Below are positions 7,099 through 15,569 of a stretch of 35,622 bases of DNA, piece after piece. Position 1 is the stretch's first letter. The number at the start of each line of letters is the position of its first letter. The translations under genes were made by a program, and so were the position numbers. The stretch spans positions 1-35,622 of the forward strand of contig JARIEV010000017.1 in assembly GCA_031127225.1 (NCBI GenBank). The letters are read 5' to 3'. The notes beneath the pieces were generated by a model. The model had not been told where the DNA came from, searched no databases, and saw only the letters and a list, made by a program, of their open reading frames with translations. This stretch comes from Gemmatimonadota bacterium. Lineage in GTDB: Bacteria; Gemmatimonadota; Gemmatimonadetes; Gemmatimonadales; Gemmatimonadaceae.

Positions 7099-7980
7099 AT
7101 GTCACCCTCAAAACACGCGTCAGCGCTTGTGCAAATACCGGAAAATTGGCCGGATCGGGACGTTTCGTCCTTTCACACCCTTGGCGCGGTCCGCTGGCAC
7201 GTCCAACAGCGCGGACGTGGGCCGACCGTCCTCCTCCTTCACGGCACCGGCGGCGCGACACACTCCTGGGCTGGTTGCGTCGGGCCGCTCGCCCAGCGCT
7301 ATCACGTCGTCGCCGTGGATCTGCCGGGGCACGGCTTCACGCACGCCGCCTCCCCCGCCGCCCGCGCGGAGCAGCCGTTCGCCCTTGCCGACATGGCCGC
7401 CGCACTGGGCGGACTCCTGCGCCACCTCGGCGCCGTTCCCCGCTTTGCTGTGGGGCACTCCGCTGGCATGCCCGTCCTCATGCAGCTGGCGCTACGGGGA
7501 GACATCGCGCCGCAACACATCCTCGGGGTCTGTCCCGCGCTGGTCGCGCCGCCAGCGTGGTACGTCTCGCTCGTGGCGCCTCTCCTCGCCACCATCGTCG
7601 AGTCCGACGCGGTCGCCCACGGCGGCGCCTGGATGGCCCAGCGCACCCGCCTCGTGCGCCTGATGCTCGGCAGTGCGGGCTCCCCGCTCACCGCGCCGCA
7701 GCTGGCCCGGTACGAGTGGCTCTGTCGGCAGCCCGACCATGTGCACGCCGCCCTCGCCATGATGGCCCGCTGGGACCTCCCGGCGCTGATGCGGGAAGCG
7801 GCGACCCTCCGCACCCCGCTCACCCTTCTCGCCGGGCGGCAGGATCGGTGGGTGCCGCTTCCGTCGCTGCGCCGCGCCGCCGCGCGACTCCCCAGTGCGA
7901 CCCTCGTGGACGTGCTCGGGGGCCATTTGCTCCCCGAAGAGCACCCCCACGAGGTGTTGGCGCGGATCGAGGGGCCGTAG
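7099..7980 (+). CDS. bchO: BchO, alpha/beta hydrolase linked to magnesium chelatase
   Basis: The 293-residue product is an alpha/beta hydrolase: LLLHGTGGATHSW oxyanion region, the nucleophile elbow GHSAG with Ser121, a GRQDRWVP acid region and GGHLLPEEHP with the catalytic His. BchO is found in bacteriochlorophyll clusters and is thought to assist magnesium insertion, but its reaction is unproven. It usually follows bchD; here it stands alone, diverging from pufB and converging on bchZ with only 2 nt between stops. No clear ribosome site precedes ATG 7099, so the start is less certain than the frame. It probably shares the PpsR-type operator with pufB. Confidence 0.87.
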   Translation: MSPSKHASALVQIPENWPDRDVSSFHTLGAVRWHVQQRGRGPTVLLLHGTGGATHSWAGCVGPLAQRYHVVAVDLPGHGFTHAASPAARAEQPFALADMAAALGGLLRHLGAVPRFAVGHSAGMPVLMQLALRGDIAPQHILGVCPALVAPPAWYVSLVAPLLATIVESDAVAHGGAWMAQRTRLVRLMLGSAGSPLTAPQLARYEWLCRQPDHVHAALAMMARWDLPALMREAATLRTPLTLLAGRQDRWVPLPSLRRAAARLPSATLVDVLGGHLLPEEHPHEVLARIEGP

Positions 7981-7982
7981 TG

Positions 7983-9437
7983 CTACGCGGTCGCGCCGGC
8001 GAGTCCGCGCCGTGAGGCCAGCACGTGATCGCGCGTGACGACCGGATCGTTCAGGTCGCGCGCGTCCTTTTCGGAAAGATCCCGCAGCCGCTTGGCCGCG
8101 CTGATGCGGATCAGGATCGGGTACGTCTCCACGATCTCGTCGAACGCGCTCTTCGCCTCGTCATCCCACGGCAGCTCCTTGTGCATGCGCGCCGGCGTGG
8201 CGTCGATCTTGTCCATGTCCGTCCCCAGCGGCAGGATGTGAAACAGCGCGTCGAACAGCTGGTTGCACACTTCCTGAATCAAGTACGTCGCGCCGGAGTA
8301 GCCCATGAACGGCGTCCCCAGGTGGCGACGGATGATCGCACCGGGAAACGACGCGGGGATGTACATCGAGCGCGCGCCCATTTCCGCCAGATACATGCGC
8401 TCGTTGTAGCTGCCGAACATGATCAACGGCGGCGTGGCGCGAATCGCTTCGCGCACCGCTTGGTTGTCGGGCTTGACGCCCGGGCGGCGTGAGAACGCGA
8501 AGGTGCAGGGGAGTCCCATCTCCGTCTCCAGGAAATGGCGCACGCCACGGGCATACGTTTCATTCGCCACGATCGCGAAGCTGGCCGTGCCGAAGAAGTC
8601 TTGCGTGACGCTGCGCCACAGATCCCACAACGGCTTGATGGTGGTGTGCTTCTCCTTCTCGATGAACGGCTCGGGGTCGAGCCCCAGCATCTCGCCGAGC
8701 GTGCGCAGGAACTTCGTGGTGCTGTGCAGGCCGATCGGCGCCTGCAGGTACGGACGGTCGAGCGCTTCACACAACATGCGCCCGAACTCGCGGTACATGC
8801 ACACGTTCACGTCGGCGTCCACCAGGCGCGGCACTTCTTCCAAGTGGCTGCCCATGGGGAACACCATGTTCACCTCGGCGCCGATCCCTTCCACCAAGCG
8901 GCGGATCTCCGCTAGGTCGCTGGGCGAATTGAAGGTGCCGTAGATCGTACCCACGATATTCACGCGCGGCTTGTCGCCCTCCTTCCGCTCGCGGCGCTTG
9001 GGCGCCACGCCCTTCTTGAGGCCGTACTCCGTCCACAGCCAGTAGAGCGCCCGCTCCGCCGCCTGCCACTGGTCTTCGTCGATCGTGCGTGGCAGAAAGC
9101 GCTGGATATTCGTGCCTTCCGGCGTGACGCCGCCGCCGATCATTTCAGCGATGCTCCCCGTGACGACCACGGCGGGCAGTTCGGGGTCGAGCGTCTTGTG
9201 CGCGCGGCGCATCGCGCCTTCGGTGCCGTTGCGGCCGAGTTCTTCTTCGCCGAGGCCCGTGACGACAATGGGCAGTTCGTGCGGCGGCAGGCCGTCGGTG
9301 TAGTGCAGCACCGAGGTGACCGGTAGGTTTTCGCACCCTACCGGGCCGTCAATGACGACCTGCAACCCCTTGATGGCCGTGAAGACATACACGGCGCCCC
9401 AGTATCCGCCTGCGCGATCGTGATCGAGCACCAGCAT
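7983..9437 (-). CDS. bchZ: Chlorophyllide reductase subunit Z
   Basis: The 484-residue product is a nitrogenase-like catalytic subunit. The N-terminal [20 protein letters not shown] and [20 protein letters not shown] stretches are hallmarks of BchZ, with Cys35 as a cluster ligand. With BchY it forms the heterotetramer that reduces the C7=C8 bond of chlorophyllide to give the bacteriochlorin ring, receiving electrons from BchX. Length is normal for the family. ATG 9437 overlaps the bchY stop by one base (TGATG), as the last gene of bchC-X-Y-Z. It acts in the cytoplasm and is oxygen-sensitive as a class. Confidence 0.96.
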   Translation of the reverse strand: MLVLDHDRAGGYWGAVYVFTAIKGLQVVIDGPVGCENLPVTSVLHYTDGLPPHELPIVVTGLGEEELGRNGTEGAMRRAHKTLDPELPAVVVTGSIAEMIGGGVTPEGTNIQRFLPRTIDEDQWQAAERALYWLWTEYGLKKGVAPKRRERKEGDKPRVNIVGTIYGTFNSPSDLAEIRRLVEGIGAEVNMVFPMGSHLEEVPRLVDADVNVCMYREFGRMLCEALDRPYLQAPIGLHSTTKFLRTLGEMLGLDPEPFIEKEKHTTIKPLWDLWRSVTQDFFGTASFAIVANETYARGVRHFLETEMGLPCTFAFSRRPGVKPDNQAVREAIRATPPLIMFGSYNERMYLAEMGARSMYIPASFPGAIIRRHLGTPFMGYSGATYLIQEVCNQLFDALFHILPLGTDMDKIDATPARMHKELPWDDEAKSAFDEIVETYPILIRISAAKRLRDLSEKDARDLNDPVVTRDHVLASRRGLAGATA

Positions 9438-11050
9438 CAGACCATCTCCTCCGCCTTACGTGCCTTCGCCATCTTGGCGAGGTGGCGCTTGTAGTGATCG
9501 CGGAACTCGGGATGATCCTGCGGCACCTCTTCCCACACGCCGCTCGCAAAGCCGGTGCCGACGCCTTCGAAGAAGGTGCTCATGGTGTCGAAGCGGGCCT
9601 TGTTGCCGAGCGCGGCGTTCACCACGGTGGCCAGCGAGCCGGCACCAGCGGGGCCCATGAGGGGGCGCGCCGAGATGAGATTGGTGAAGTACAGCGACGG
9701 GATGGACAGCTCCTTGGCCTTCTGTACCACTGGGGTGGTGCCGATGGCGAGATCGGGCTTGAACTCGTGCATCGCGGCGAGATCCTGCTCCAGCGACGCG
9801 CGGAATTGCACGTGGATCCCGCGTGCGGTCAGCCATTCACGATCGGCATCGCTGTGGACGGTGCGCGGACATGCCGTGCCCACGTAGCGCACGTCGGCGC
9901 CGCTCTCCACCAACAGCCGGGCCACCAGCAGTTCCGAGCCTTCATAGCCCGACATCGTAATGCGTCCCGAGATCGGCATCTTGGCGAGCGCACCCTTGAT
10001 GGCCGGCAGAAACTTGTTCTTGGCCGCATCGATGCGCTCACGGGCCACGCCCGCCATCTGACCGATGGCTTCGAGCCAGCCTTCCGTGCCATCGTAGCCC
10101 ACCGGGGCGGAACCCACGATGGGACGACCCGCAGCGGTGAATTCGCGATACGAGGCCGTGTAGAACGGATGAATGGCGGCCACGCCCACGCAGTCGAGCG
10201 CGGCGTACAGCTCACGCCATTCCCGTGTGGGCACCACCGGACCGGCTGCCAATCCCATCGGCTCGAGCATCATGCCGATGCCCACGGGATCGGCGGGGAA
10301 CATCTCGCCCACCAACGTGACCGTGGGCTTGTCGCTCACGCCGCCGCGCGGCGCGGCCACCGGGCCAAGCTCCGCTTCGGTGCGTGCGTAGCGCAGCATG
10401 GCACCGGCCAGCACGTCCTTCGCTTCGGCGTGCGTGGGCACGCCGAACCCCGGCACGTCGATGCCGATGATGCGGACGCCGTTGATCTCCTTCGGCAGCA
10501 GCTGCAGCGGCACGCCCGACGCGGTCGGCACGCACAGGTTGGTGATCACAATGGCGTCGTACAACGCAGGGTCGGCCATCTTGTACACCGCATCGCGGAT
10601 GTCTTCGAACAGCTGGCCCGTCACGAGGCTTTCAGAGTTGAACGGTACGTAGCCTACCGTGCGTCGTGCGCCGTAGAAGTGCGACGTAAAGGTGAGCCCG
10701 TACACGCAGCACGCGGATCCCGAGAGAATCGTGGCGGTGCGGCGCATACGCAGTCCCACGCGCAGCGACCCGAAGGCGGGACACATGCTCTGTGGCTGAT
10801 CGTGCGGTCCCTTGGGATAGTCGGCCGCGTAGCGGTCGAGCGTCTCGCTCTTGCCGGCCGCTTTCGCGGCCGCCAGCATCTCGTCGGCGCCGGCGTGACA
10901 TCCGAGTCCATCGGCGGCGGTCGCCGCGGTGTTGATCGCGCTGCCGTCGATCACCGGCAACGCACGGGAGGTGGGCTGGTCGGCATCGTTCGCCGTGGGC
11001 GTGCTGCCCGCGCCGTCGTAGACGACTTCGCCGCTCGAAGGATGGCTCAT
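9437..11050 (-). CDS. bchY: Chlorophyllide reductase subunit Y
   Basis: The 537-residue product carries the three further cluster cysteines of the catalytic pair: Cys90 (QSMCPAFGS), the Cys114/115 pair (SACCVYG) and Cys173 (NLCVPTASG). The middle and C-terminal parts follow the nitrogenase component 1 fold. Its first ~70 residues (Gly/Ala/Asp/Thr-rich) are poorly conserved in the family. It pairs with BchZ and takes electrons from BchX to reduce chlorophyllide at ring B. ATG 11050 lies 13 nt after bchX. The long open frame on the opposite strand (9482-11296) is a shadow caused by high GC. Confidence 0.96.
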   Translation of the reverse strand: MSHPSSGEVVYDGAGSTPTANDADQPTSRALPVIDGSAINTAATAADGLGCHAGADEMLAAAKAAGKSETLDRYAADYPKGPHDQPQSMCPAFGSLRVGLRMRRTATILSGSACCVYGLTFTSHFYGARRTVGYVPFNSESLVTGQLFEDIRDAVYKMADPALYDAIVITNLCVPTASGVPLQLLPKEINGVRIIGIDVPGFGVPTHAEAKDVLAGAMLRYARTEAELGPVAAPRGGVSDKPTVTLVGEMFPADPVGIGMMLEPMGLAAGPVVPTREWRELYAALDCVGVAAIHPFYTASYREFTAAGRPIVGSAPVGYDGTEGWLEAIGQMAGVARERIDAAKNKFLPAIKGALAKMPISGRITMSGYEGSELLVARLLVESGADVRYVGTACPRTVHSDADREWLTARGIHVQFRASLEQDLAAMHEFKPDLAIGTTPVVQKAKELSIPSLYFTNLISARPLMGPAGAGSLATVVNAALGNKARFDTMSTFFEGVGTGFASGVWEEVPQDHPEFRDHYKRHLAKMAKARKAEEMV

Positions 11051-11063
11051 CGCGATCTCGTGA

Positions 11064-12080
11064 TTAAACGGTGTCGTATACGACTTCGAGCGACGGCTTG
11101 GTCACATCTTCCCGTCCGACGAGATCGAACATGGTGGCGGGTTCGAGCACGACGTTGCCGCCCACCTGACTCGCGGCGAAGAGGCCGAGCAGTTCGTCCT
11201 GTGTCAGCGGCTTTGGACGCACGGGCGGCGCATCGGCCACGGCCTGCGCGAGTTCCCCGAACAGCGGCCCCCACTCACCGCCCGGATAGCCGATGATTTC
11301 GTAGTTCGCGCTCTTCTTGCGGATGTCGTCGTTGGCCGGAACCTTCGCGAGAATCGGGATGCCCGCCTTGGCCGCAAACGCTTCGGCTTCGCCGGTGCCG
11401 TCGTCCTTGTTGATGAGAATGCCGGCCACGCCGACGTTGCCGCCAAGCTTGCGGAAGTATTCCACGGCCGAGCAGACGTTGTTGGCCACGTACAGCGACT
11501 GCAGATCGTTCGAGCCGACCACAATGACCTTCTGGCACATGTCGCGCGCGATCGGCAAGCCGAATCCGCCGCACACCACGTCGCCGAGGAAGTCGAGCAG
11601 GACGAAGTCGAAGCCCCACTCATGGAAGCCGAGCTTCTCGAGAATTTCGAAGCCGTGAATGATGCCGCGTCCGCCGCAGCCGCGGCCCACTTCGGGGCCG
11701 CCCAGTTCCATCGCGAAGACGCCGTCACGCTTGAAGCAGACGTCGCTGATGGAGACCTGCTGGCCGGCGAGCTTGAGGCGCGATGACACTTCGATGATGG
11801 TGGGGCAGGCGCGGCCGCCGAAGAGCAGCGACGTGGTGTCGCTCTTGGGGTCGCAGCCGATGAGCAGCACCTTCTTGCCCTGCTGCGCCATCATGTAGGA
11901 GAGATTGGCGAGCGAGAAGCTCTTGCCGATGCCGCCTTTGCCGTAGATCGCGATGATCTGCGTTTCCTTGGTGACCGGTCCGGTGTGTACCGCATCGGGC
12001 GCGGCGGCGGCTTCGTTGCGCACGCTCGAGTGCAACTGATGCAGGGCGCCCTGGGCGGTGCTGGTACCGTTCTCACTCAT
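11064..12080 (-). CDS. bchX: Chlorophyllide reductase iron protein
   Basis: The 338-residue product is a NifH-like ATPase. It has the P-loop GKGGIGKS at 47-54 and the two cysteines that bridge a 4Fe-4S cluster between subunits, Cys135 (GRGCGGRGI) and Cys170 (DVVCGGFGL). It hydrolyses ATP and passes electrons to BchY-BchZ. ATG 12080 overlaps the bchC stop as ATGA and has GGAG about 9 nt upstream, so the slightly longer frame from 12116 is rejected. The first ~38 residues are an unstructured extension before the NifH core, common in BchX. Confidence 0.96.
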   Translation of the reverse strand: MSENGTSTAQGALHQLHSSVRNEAAAAPDAVHTGPVTKETQIIAIYGKGGIGKSFSLANLSYMMAQQGKKVLLIGCDPKSDTTSLLFGGRACPTIIEVSSRLKLAGQQVSISDVCFKRDGVFAMELGGPEVGRGCGGRGIIHGFEILEKLGFHEWGFDFVLLDFLGDVVCGGFGLPIARDMCQKVIVVGSNDLQSLYVANNVCSAVEYFRKLGGNVGVAGILINKDDGTGEAEAFAAKAGIPILAKVPANDDIRKKSANYEIIGYPGGEWGPLFGELAQAVADAPPVRPKPLTQDELLGLFAASQVGGNVVLEPATMFDLVGREDVTKPSLEVVYDTV

Positions 12081-13030
12081 GCTGCCGTTCTCCAGTCGAG
12101 GATCATCTTGACACAACGGGAATCACCGAAGGCCGTGGCATAGGCCTCGGCGGCACGCGCCGCAGGCTCGCGGTGCGTGATCAGGTCATGCAGGTCGAGC
12201 GTGCCGTCGTTCGCGAGGCGTGCGACGGTATGGAGGTCCTGCTCCTTCCACTGCGCCGCGATGCGTAGGCGCACTTCGCGCAGAAACGCGGGCGGGAAGG
12301 TGAAGTGCACGGGTTCGCTGTAGAAGCCGGCGAGACAGATCTCACCGCCCGGCGCGAGACGCTCGATCAGGGTGTCGAGCAGGCCGTCGGCCCCGCTTAC
12401 ATCGCAGATCGTGCGGTAGTTGCGACGCTGGTCGTCGTCGGGGTGCATAACGCTGTACCCGTGGGCGCCATCGCGGCGTACCGGATTGGTTTCCCACACG
12501 GTCGGTGCCGTTCCACCGTACAGCACCACGAGCCGCGCGATGAGCCGGCCCAGTGCGCCATGGCCGACGATTAGTTCCGGCATCTGGCCGGGGCGCGTGG
12601 CGGGATTGTCGCCCAATGCGTGATGGGCCGTCGCGGCCAGGGCGAGGAGTGTGCCTCGCTCCCCGAGGTCGCGGTGTAGGGGAATGGTCTTGGCGCCCGG
12701 CACGACGACCGTCGCGGCCTGCCCCCCGAAGAGCCCCTGTGCACCCGTGAAGCCGCGCGAGCCCGCCACATACACCAGTTGCCCCACCTCACGCCCCGAT
12801 TCGGCGCCGGCGGTGACGACCTCGCCGACGCCCTCGTATCCCGGCACCAGCGGATAGGCGAGCCCCGGAAAGGGGGGCATCCGTCCGGTGAACAGCAGCT
12901 TTTCGGTGCCCGTGCTGATCCCCGACCAGCGCATCACCACGACCACGTCCGCGGCGGTGGCCGGAACGAGCTCGAGGGTACGCACGGATAGCTGCTGCGG
13001 CTGTTCGAAGACGACGGCGAGGGTGTCCAC
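12077..13030 (-). CDS. bchC: BchC, hydroxyethyl-bacteriochlorophyllide dehydrogenase
   Basis: The product is a 317-residue zinc-type medium-chain dehydrogenase relative that oxidises the C3 hydroxyethyl group to acetyl late in bacteriochlorophyll a synthesis. Seen are the GroES-like start (DTLAVVFEQPQQLSVRTLEL), the GISTGTEKLLFTGRMPPFPGLAYPLVPGYEG region typical of BchC and a GHGALGRLIARLV nucleotide site. I chose GTG 13030 because the family N-terminus begins there. GTG 13072 would add 14 residues that overlap the promoter motifs. No ribosome site is visible before either, so a leaderless message is possible. It leads the bchC-X-Y-Z operon. Confidence 0.92.
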   Translation of the reverse strand: MDTLAVVFEQPQQLSVRTLELVPATAADVVVVMRWSGISTGTEKLLFTGRMPPFPGLAYPLVPGYEGVGEVVTAGAESGREVGQLVYVAGSRGFTGAQGLFGGQAATVVVPGAKTIPLHRDLGERGTLLALAATAHHALGDNPATRPGQMPELIVGHGALGRLIARLVVLYGGTAPTVWETNPVRRDGAHGYSVMHPDDDQRRNYRTICDVSGADGLLDTLIERLAPGGEICLAGFYSEPVHFTFPPAFLREVRLRIAAQWKEQDLHTVARLANDGTLDLHDLITHREPAARAAEAYATAFGDSRCVKMILDWRTAA

Positions 13031-13033
13031 GGG

Positions 13034-13065
13034 TGTAACGTGTGGTTGACACCACAAGCTGTCAA
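13034..13065. promoter_or_regulatory. PpsR/CrtJ-type operator and nested palindromes before bchC
   Basis: TGTAACGTGTGGTTGACA at 13034-13051 is an exact TGT-N12-ACA site. Overlapping it are the palindrome TGTGGT-TGAC-ACCACA (13041-13056) and the inverted repeat TTGACA-N8-TGTCAA (13046-13065). The outer arm of the last also reads TTGACA on the minus strand, a good -35 element for bchC. The palindrome ends 4 nt before the chosen GTG start, so the site would cover the -10 region and start point. Repressor control of bchC-X-Y-Z is inferred. Confidence 0.6.
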
Positions 13066-13129
13066 TATTCACGGCGATCCGATTCGGGATTGAATGATGC
13101 CATCCGTTCCCGTCGATGCCGGCGCCCCG

Positions 13130-14365
13130 TTAGACCTCGGCGACGATCAACCCCGTCTGGATCGGGAAGCGGGTTCCCACTTCGCGGCTGCGACGGAACC
13201 CGGCCTCCCGCAACATCTGGTGCAGCTCGTCGGCCCGGCGGGCCCGCCCCTTGCCCATCGCCATGAGATAGAAGGAGAAGTAGGCATCGCCCACGGTTTC
13301 CGCCCCGCGGACGCCGGCCATGGCCTCCGCGATGAGCAGCACCCCGCCGGCGGGAAGGGCGGCGCGGGCCTGCCGCAGCAGCCGCATCACTGACTCATCG
13401 TCGTGGTCGAGCAGAACGCGTACCAACGAGATCACGTCGGCGCCGGTAGGAAGCGCGTCGGCGTGGAAGTTGCCGCCGTGGCACTTGACCCGGTCGCCCA
13501 GACCGGCCTGCTCCAGGCGGTGCATGGCGCGCGAGGCCACTGCCGGCAGGTCGAACAGCCGCAGCTGCAGCGAGGGGTGCCGGGCGCCCACCAGCGAGAG
13601 AAACACACCCTCACCGCCGCCCACGTCGAGCAGACATTCGTGCTTCGACAAGTCGTAGGCGTCGAGCACGTCGTTGGCCACCGGGGGGAGCGTCGCGGCC
13701 ATGATCTCGGAGTAGGCTGCCACCCGGGCGTCGTCGATGGCCTGCGGGCGCGGGGCATCGGCGTACGACCAGTAGCGCGATAGCTCCGTCCGGAAATCAG
13801 CGCCCTGGCGCAGCAGGGCCACGGGATCGCTGAGGTCCTGATAGGCCATCCGGTGATGCCGGATGAGCGCCAGCACGCCGGTGTTCCCCACCAGCGGGGC
13901 CCCGAGCGCCCCGAGTGCGTACCGCCCGTGACGCCGCTTCATAAGAAGGCGGAGCGACACCGCCGCGTTCAGCAGCCGTTCGGTGCTCGCCGTGGACAGG
14001 TTGCTCCGCTCGGCGATCTCCTCGATCGTGCGAGCACCCCCGGCCAGATACTCGAACAGATCGAGCTCCACGCAGGCCAGTAGCGTCTGCGTGTAGACGA
14101 AACCGGAGACGACGTCGAACAGCGCCCTGGACCGCCGCATGGTGACCGGGCGGGTGAGCGGGAATCGGGCGCTCCAGCGCTGGAAGCTGTCGGTCGCGAT
14201 CAGCGCGTTCCAACGGTCGCGGATCCGTTCGTGCCAGGCGGGAGGGGGGGCAGCGGCGGGCGCAGCCAATCCGGGGGCGGGTTGGGCCATGATCGGCGTT
14301 CGGGCGCGCGTGGGCGCGATGGCCTGTGCCGGGGGGGCCGACAGGGCCTGCTCGGGAGGGTTCAC
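13130..14365 (-). CDS. crtF: Carotenoid 1-hydroxy O-methyltransferase CrtF
   Basis: The 411-residue product is a SAM-dependent methyltransferase of the plant-type O-methyltransferase class. It has an N-terminal winged-helix dimerisation region (TIEEIAERSNLSTASTERLL), the SAM motif LLDVGGGEGVFL and a catalytic region with LLDHDDESVMRLL. CrtF methylates the 1-hydroxyl of acyclic carotenoids in the spheroidene and spirilloxanthin pathways. Its location between bchC and bchI supports this over other methyltransferases. The frame opens at GTG 14365, but the first ~40 residues are Ala/Pro-rich, and ATG 14290 is an equally likely start. A TGT-N12-ACA operator lies 29 nt upstream of the GTG. Confidence 0.87.
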   Translation of the reverse strand: MNPPEQALSAPPAQAIAPTRARTPIMAQPAPGLAAPAAAPPPAWHERIRDRWNALIATDSFQRWSARFPLTRPVTMRRSRALFDVVSGFVYTQTLLACVELDLFEYLAGGARTIEEIAERSNLSTASTERLLNAAVSLRLLMKRRHGRYALGALGAPLVGNTGVLALIRHHRMAYQDLSDPVALLRQGADFRTELSRYWSYADAPRPQAIDDARVAAYSEIMAATLPPVANDVLDAYDLSKHECLLDVGGGEGVFLSLVGARHPSLQLRLFDLPAVASRAMHRLEQAGLGDRVKCHGGNFHADALPTGADVISLVRVLLDHDDESVMRLLRQARAALPAGGVLLIAEAMAGVRGAETVGDAYFSFYLMAMGKGRARRADELHQMLREAGFRRSREVGTRFPIQTGLIVAEV

Positions 14366-14394
14366 GCGCCGACGTTACGTCACGTTACCGAGAG

Positions 14395-14412
14395 TGTCAA
14401 GAAAAGTGTACA
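14395..14412. promoter_or_regulatory. PpsR/CrtJ-type operator in the crtF/bchI divergent promoter
   Basis: TGTCAAGAAAAGTGTACA is an exact TGT-N12-ACA palindrome. Its minus-strand reading contains TTGACA (14394-14399 region), a good -35 element for crtF. On the plus strand, TTGCGA (14430-14435) and TAACGT (14453-14458), 17 nt apart, form a possible bchI promoter. A bound repressor would cover the crtF -35 and lie just upstream of the bchI promoter. Confidence 0.6.
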
Positions 14413-14525
14413 CCTCGTGTGTCAAACTCTTGCGACGTCGTGCCCCCGCTTCTAACGTGGCCGGAGGTGGCACGGCCACGGAGCAGCTTCCACGGCTTGA
14501 CATCCACGACCCTTTGCGAGTGTGC

Positions 14526-15569
14526 ATGAGACCGGTCTATCCGTTCAGCGCGATCGTTGGCCAGGACGAAATGAAGCTGGCGCTGTTACTCGTCGCGATC
14601 GACCCCACGATCGGTGGGGTGATGGTATTTGGCGACCGTGGCACGGGCAAATCCACGGCCGTGCGGGCGCTGGCCGGCCTGTTGCCTCCCATGAAAGTGG
14701 TGGCGGGCTGCCGCTACGGCTGCGACCCGCAGGGGATCGCCACGCGCTGCGACGACTGTCACGACCGCATGGTGGCCGGCGGACCGGTCAAGTCGGCGCT
14801 GGCTCCCGTTCCCGTGGTCGACCTCCCGCTCGGCGCCACGGAAGACCGCGTGGTCGGGGCCCTCGACCTGGAGCGCGCCCTGACGACCGGGGAAAAGGCG
14901 TTCGAGCCGGGGCTGCTCGCGCGTGCGCACCGCGGCTTCCTGTACGTCGATGAAGTCAATCTGCTCGAAGACCACCTGGTCGATCTGCTGCTCGACGCCG
15001 CCGCGACCGGTGAAAACGTCGTCGAGCGCGAAGGGGTGAGCATCCGCCACCCGTCAAAGTTCGTGCTGGTGGGCAGCGGCAATCCCGAGGAAGGCGAGCT
15101 CCGGCCGCAACTGCTCGACCGCTTCGGGCTGGCAGTGGACGTCCGCACCCCGACCGTGATCGCTACGCGGATCGAGGTGATTAAGCGGCGTGACGCCTTC
15201 GATCGTGACGCCGACGCGTTCATGACGCATTGGCACAAAGCGGACGCCAAGATCCGGCGCCATCTCGAGAAGGCGCGCACGCGACTCGACGCCCTGGCGG
15301 TCTCCGACGCGGTGCTCGAGCGGGCGGCGTCGCTGTGCGCGCAGCTCGGGACCGACGGGCTGCGCGGTGAGCTCACGTTGCTGCGCACGTCGCGGGCGCT
15401 GGCGGCGTACGATGGCGACACGGAGGTCACCATGACGCATTTGCGTCGCGTGGCACCGATGGCGCTGCGGCATCGCCTGCGCCGCAATGTGCTCGACGAC
15501 GCGGGGTCCACGACCCGCGTAGAGCGGGCCATCGCGGAGCTGTGGGGCGATGTCGTCGCTCCACGCTGA
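14526..15569 (+). CDS. bchI: Magnesium chelatase ATPase subunit I
   Basis: The product is a AAA+ ATPase of 347 residues from ATG 14526. It has the Walker A motif GDRGTGKS (36-43), the VPVVDLPLGATEDRVVGALD and EPGLLARAHRGFLYVDEVNLL (Walker B) blocks and VGSGNPEEGELRPQLLDRFG, all classic for BchI. Between Walker A and the VDLPLG block is a Cys set C62-X3-C66-X8-C75-X2-C78 that could bind a metal. With BchD and BchH it drives ATP-dependent Mg insertion into protoporphyrin IX. The true start may be GTG 14457, but a possible promoter (-10 at 14453) favours 14526. No ribosome site is evident. It overlaps bchD by 20 nt. Confidence 0.94.
   Translation: MRPVYPFSAIVGQDEMKLALLLVAIDPTIGGVMVFGDRGTGKSTAVRALAGLLPPMKVVAGCRYGCDPQGIATRCDDCHDRMVAGGPVKSALAPVPVVDLPLGATEDRVVGALDLERALTTGEKAFEPGLLARAHRGFLYVDEVNLLEDHLVDLLLDAAATGENVVEREGVSIRHPSKFVLVGSGNPEEGELRPQLLDRFGLAVDVRTPTVIATRIEVIKRRDAFDRDADAFMTHWHKADAKIRRHLEKARTRLDALAVSDAVLERAASLCAQLGTDGLRGELTLLRTSRALAAYDGDTEVTMTHLRRVAPMALRHRLRRNVLDDAGSTTRVERAIAELWGDVVAPR

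Noticed and set aside
9482-11296. Plus-strand open frame of 604 codons opposite bchY/bchX
   Set aside because: His/Arg/Gly-rich composition without any recognisable motif, fully opposite well-identified genes; an antisense shadow of GC-rich codons.
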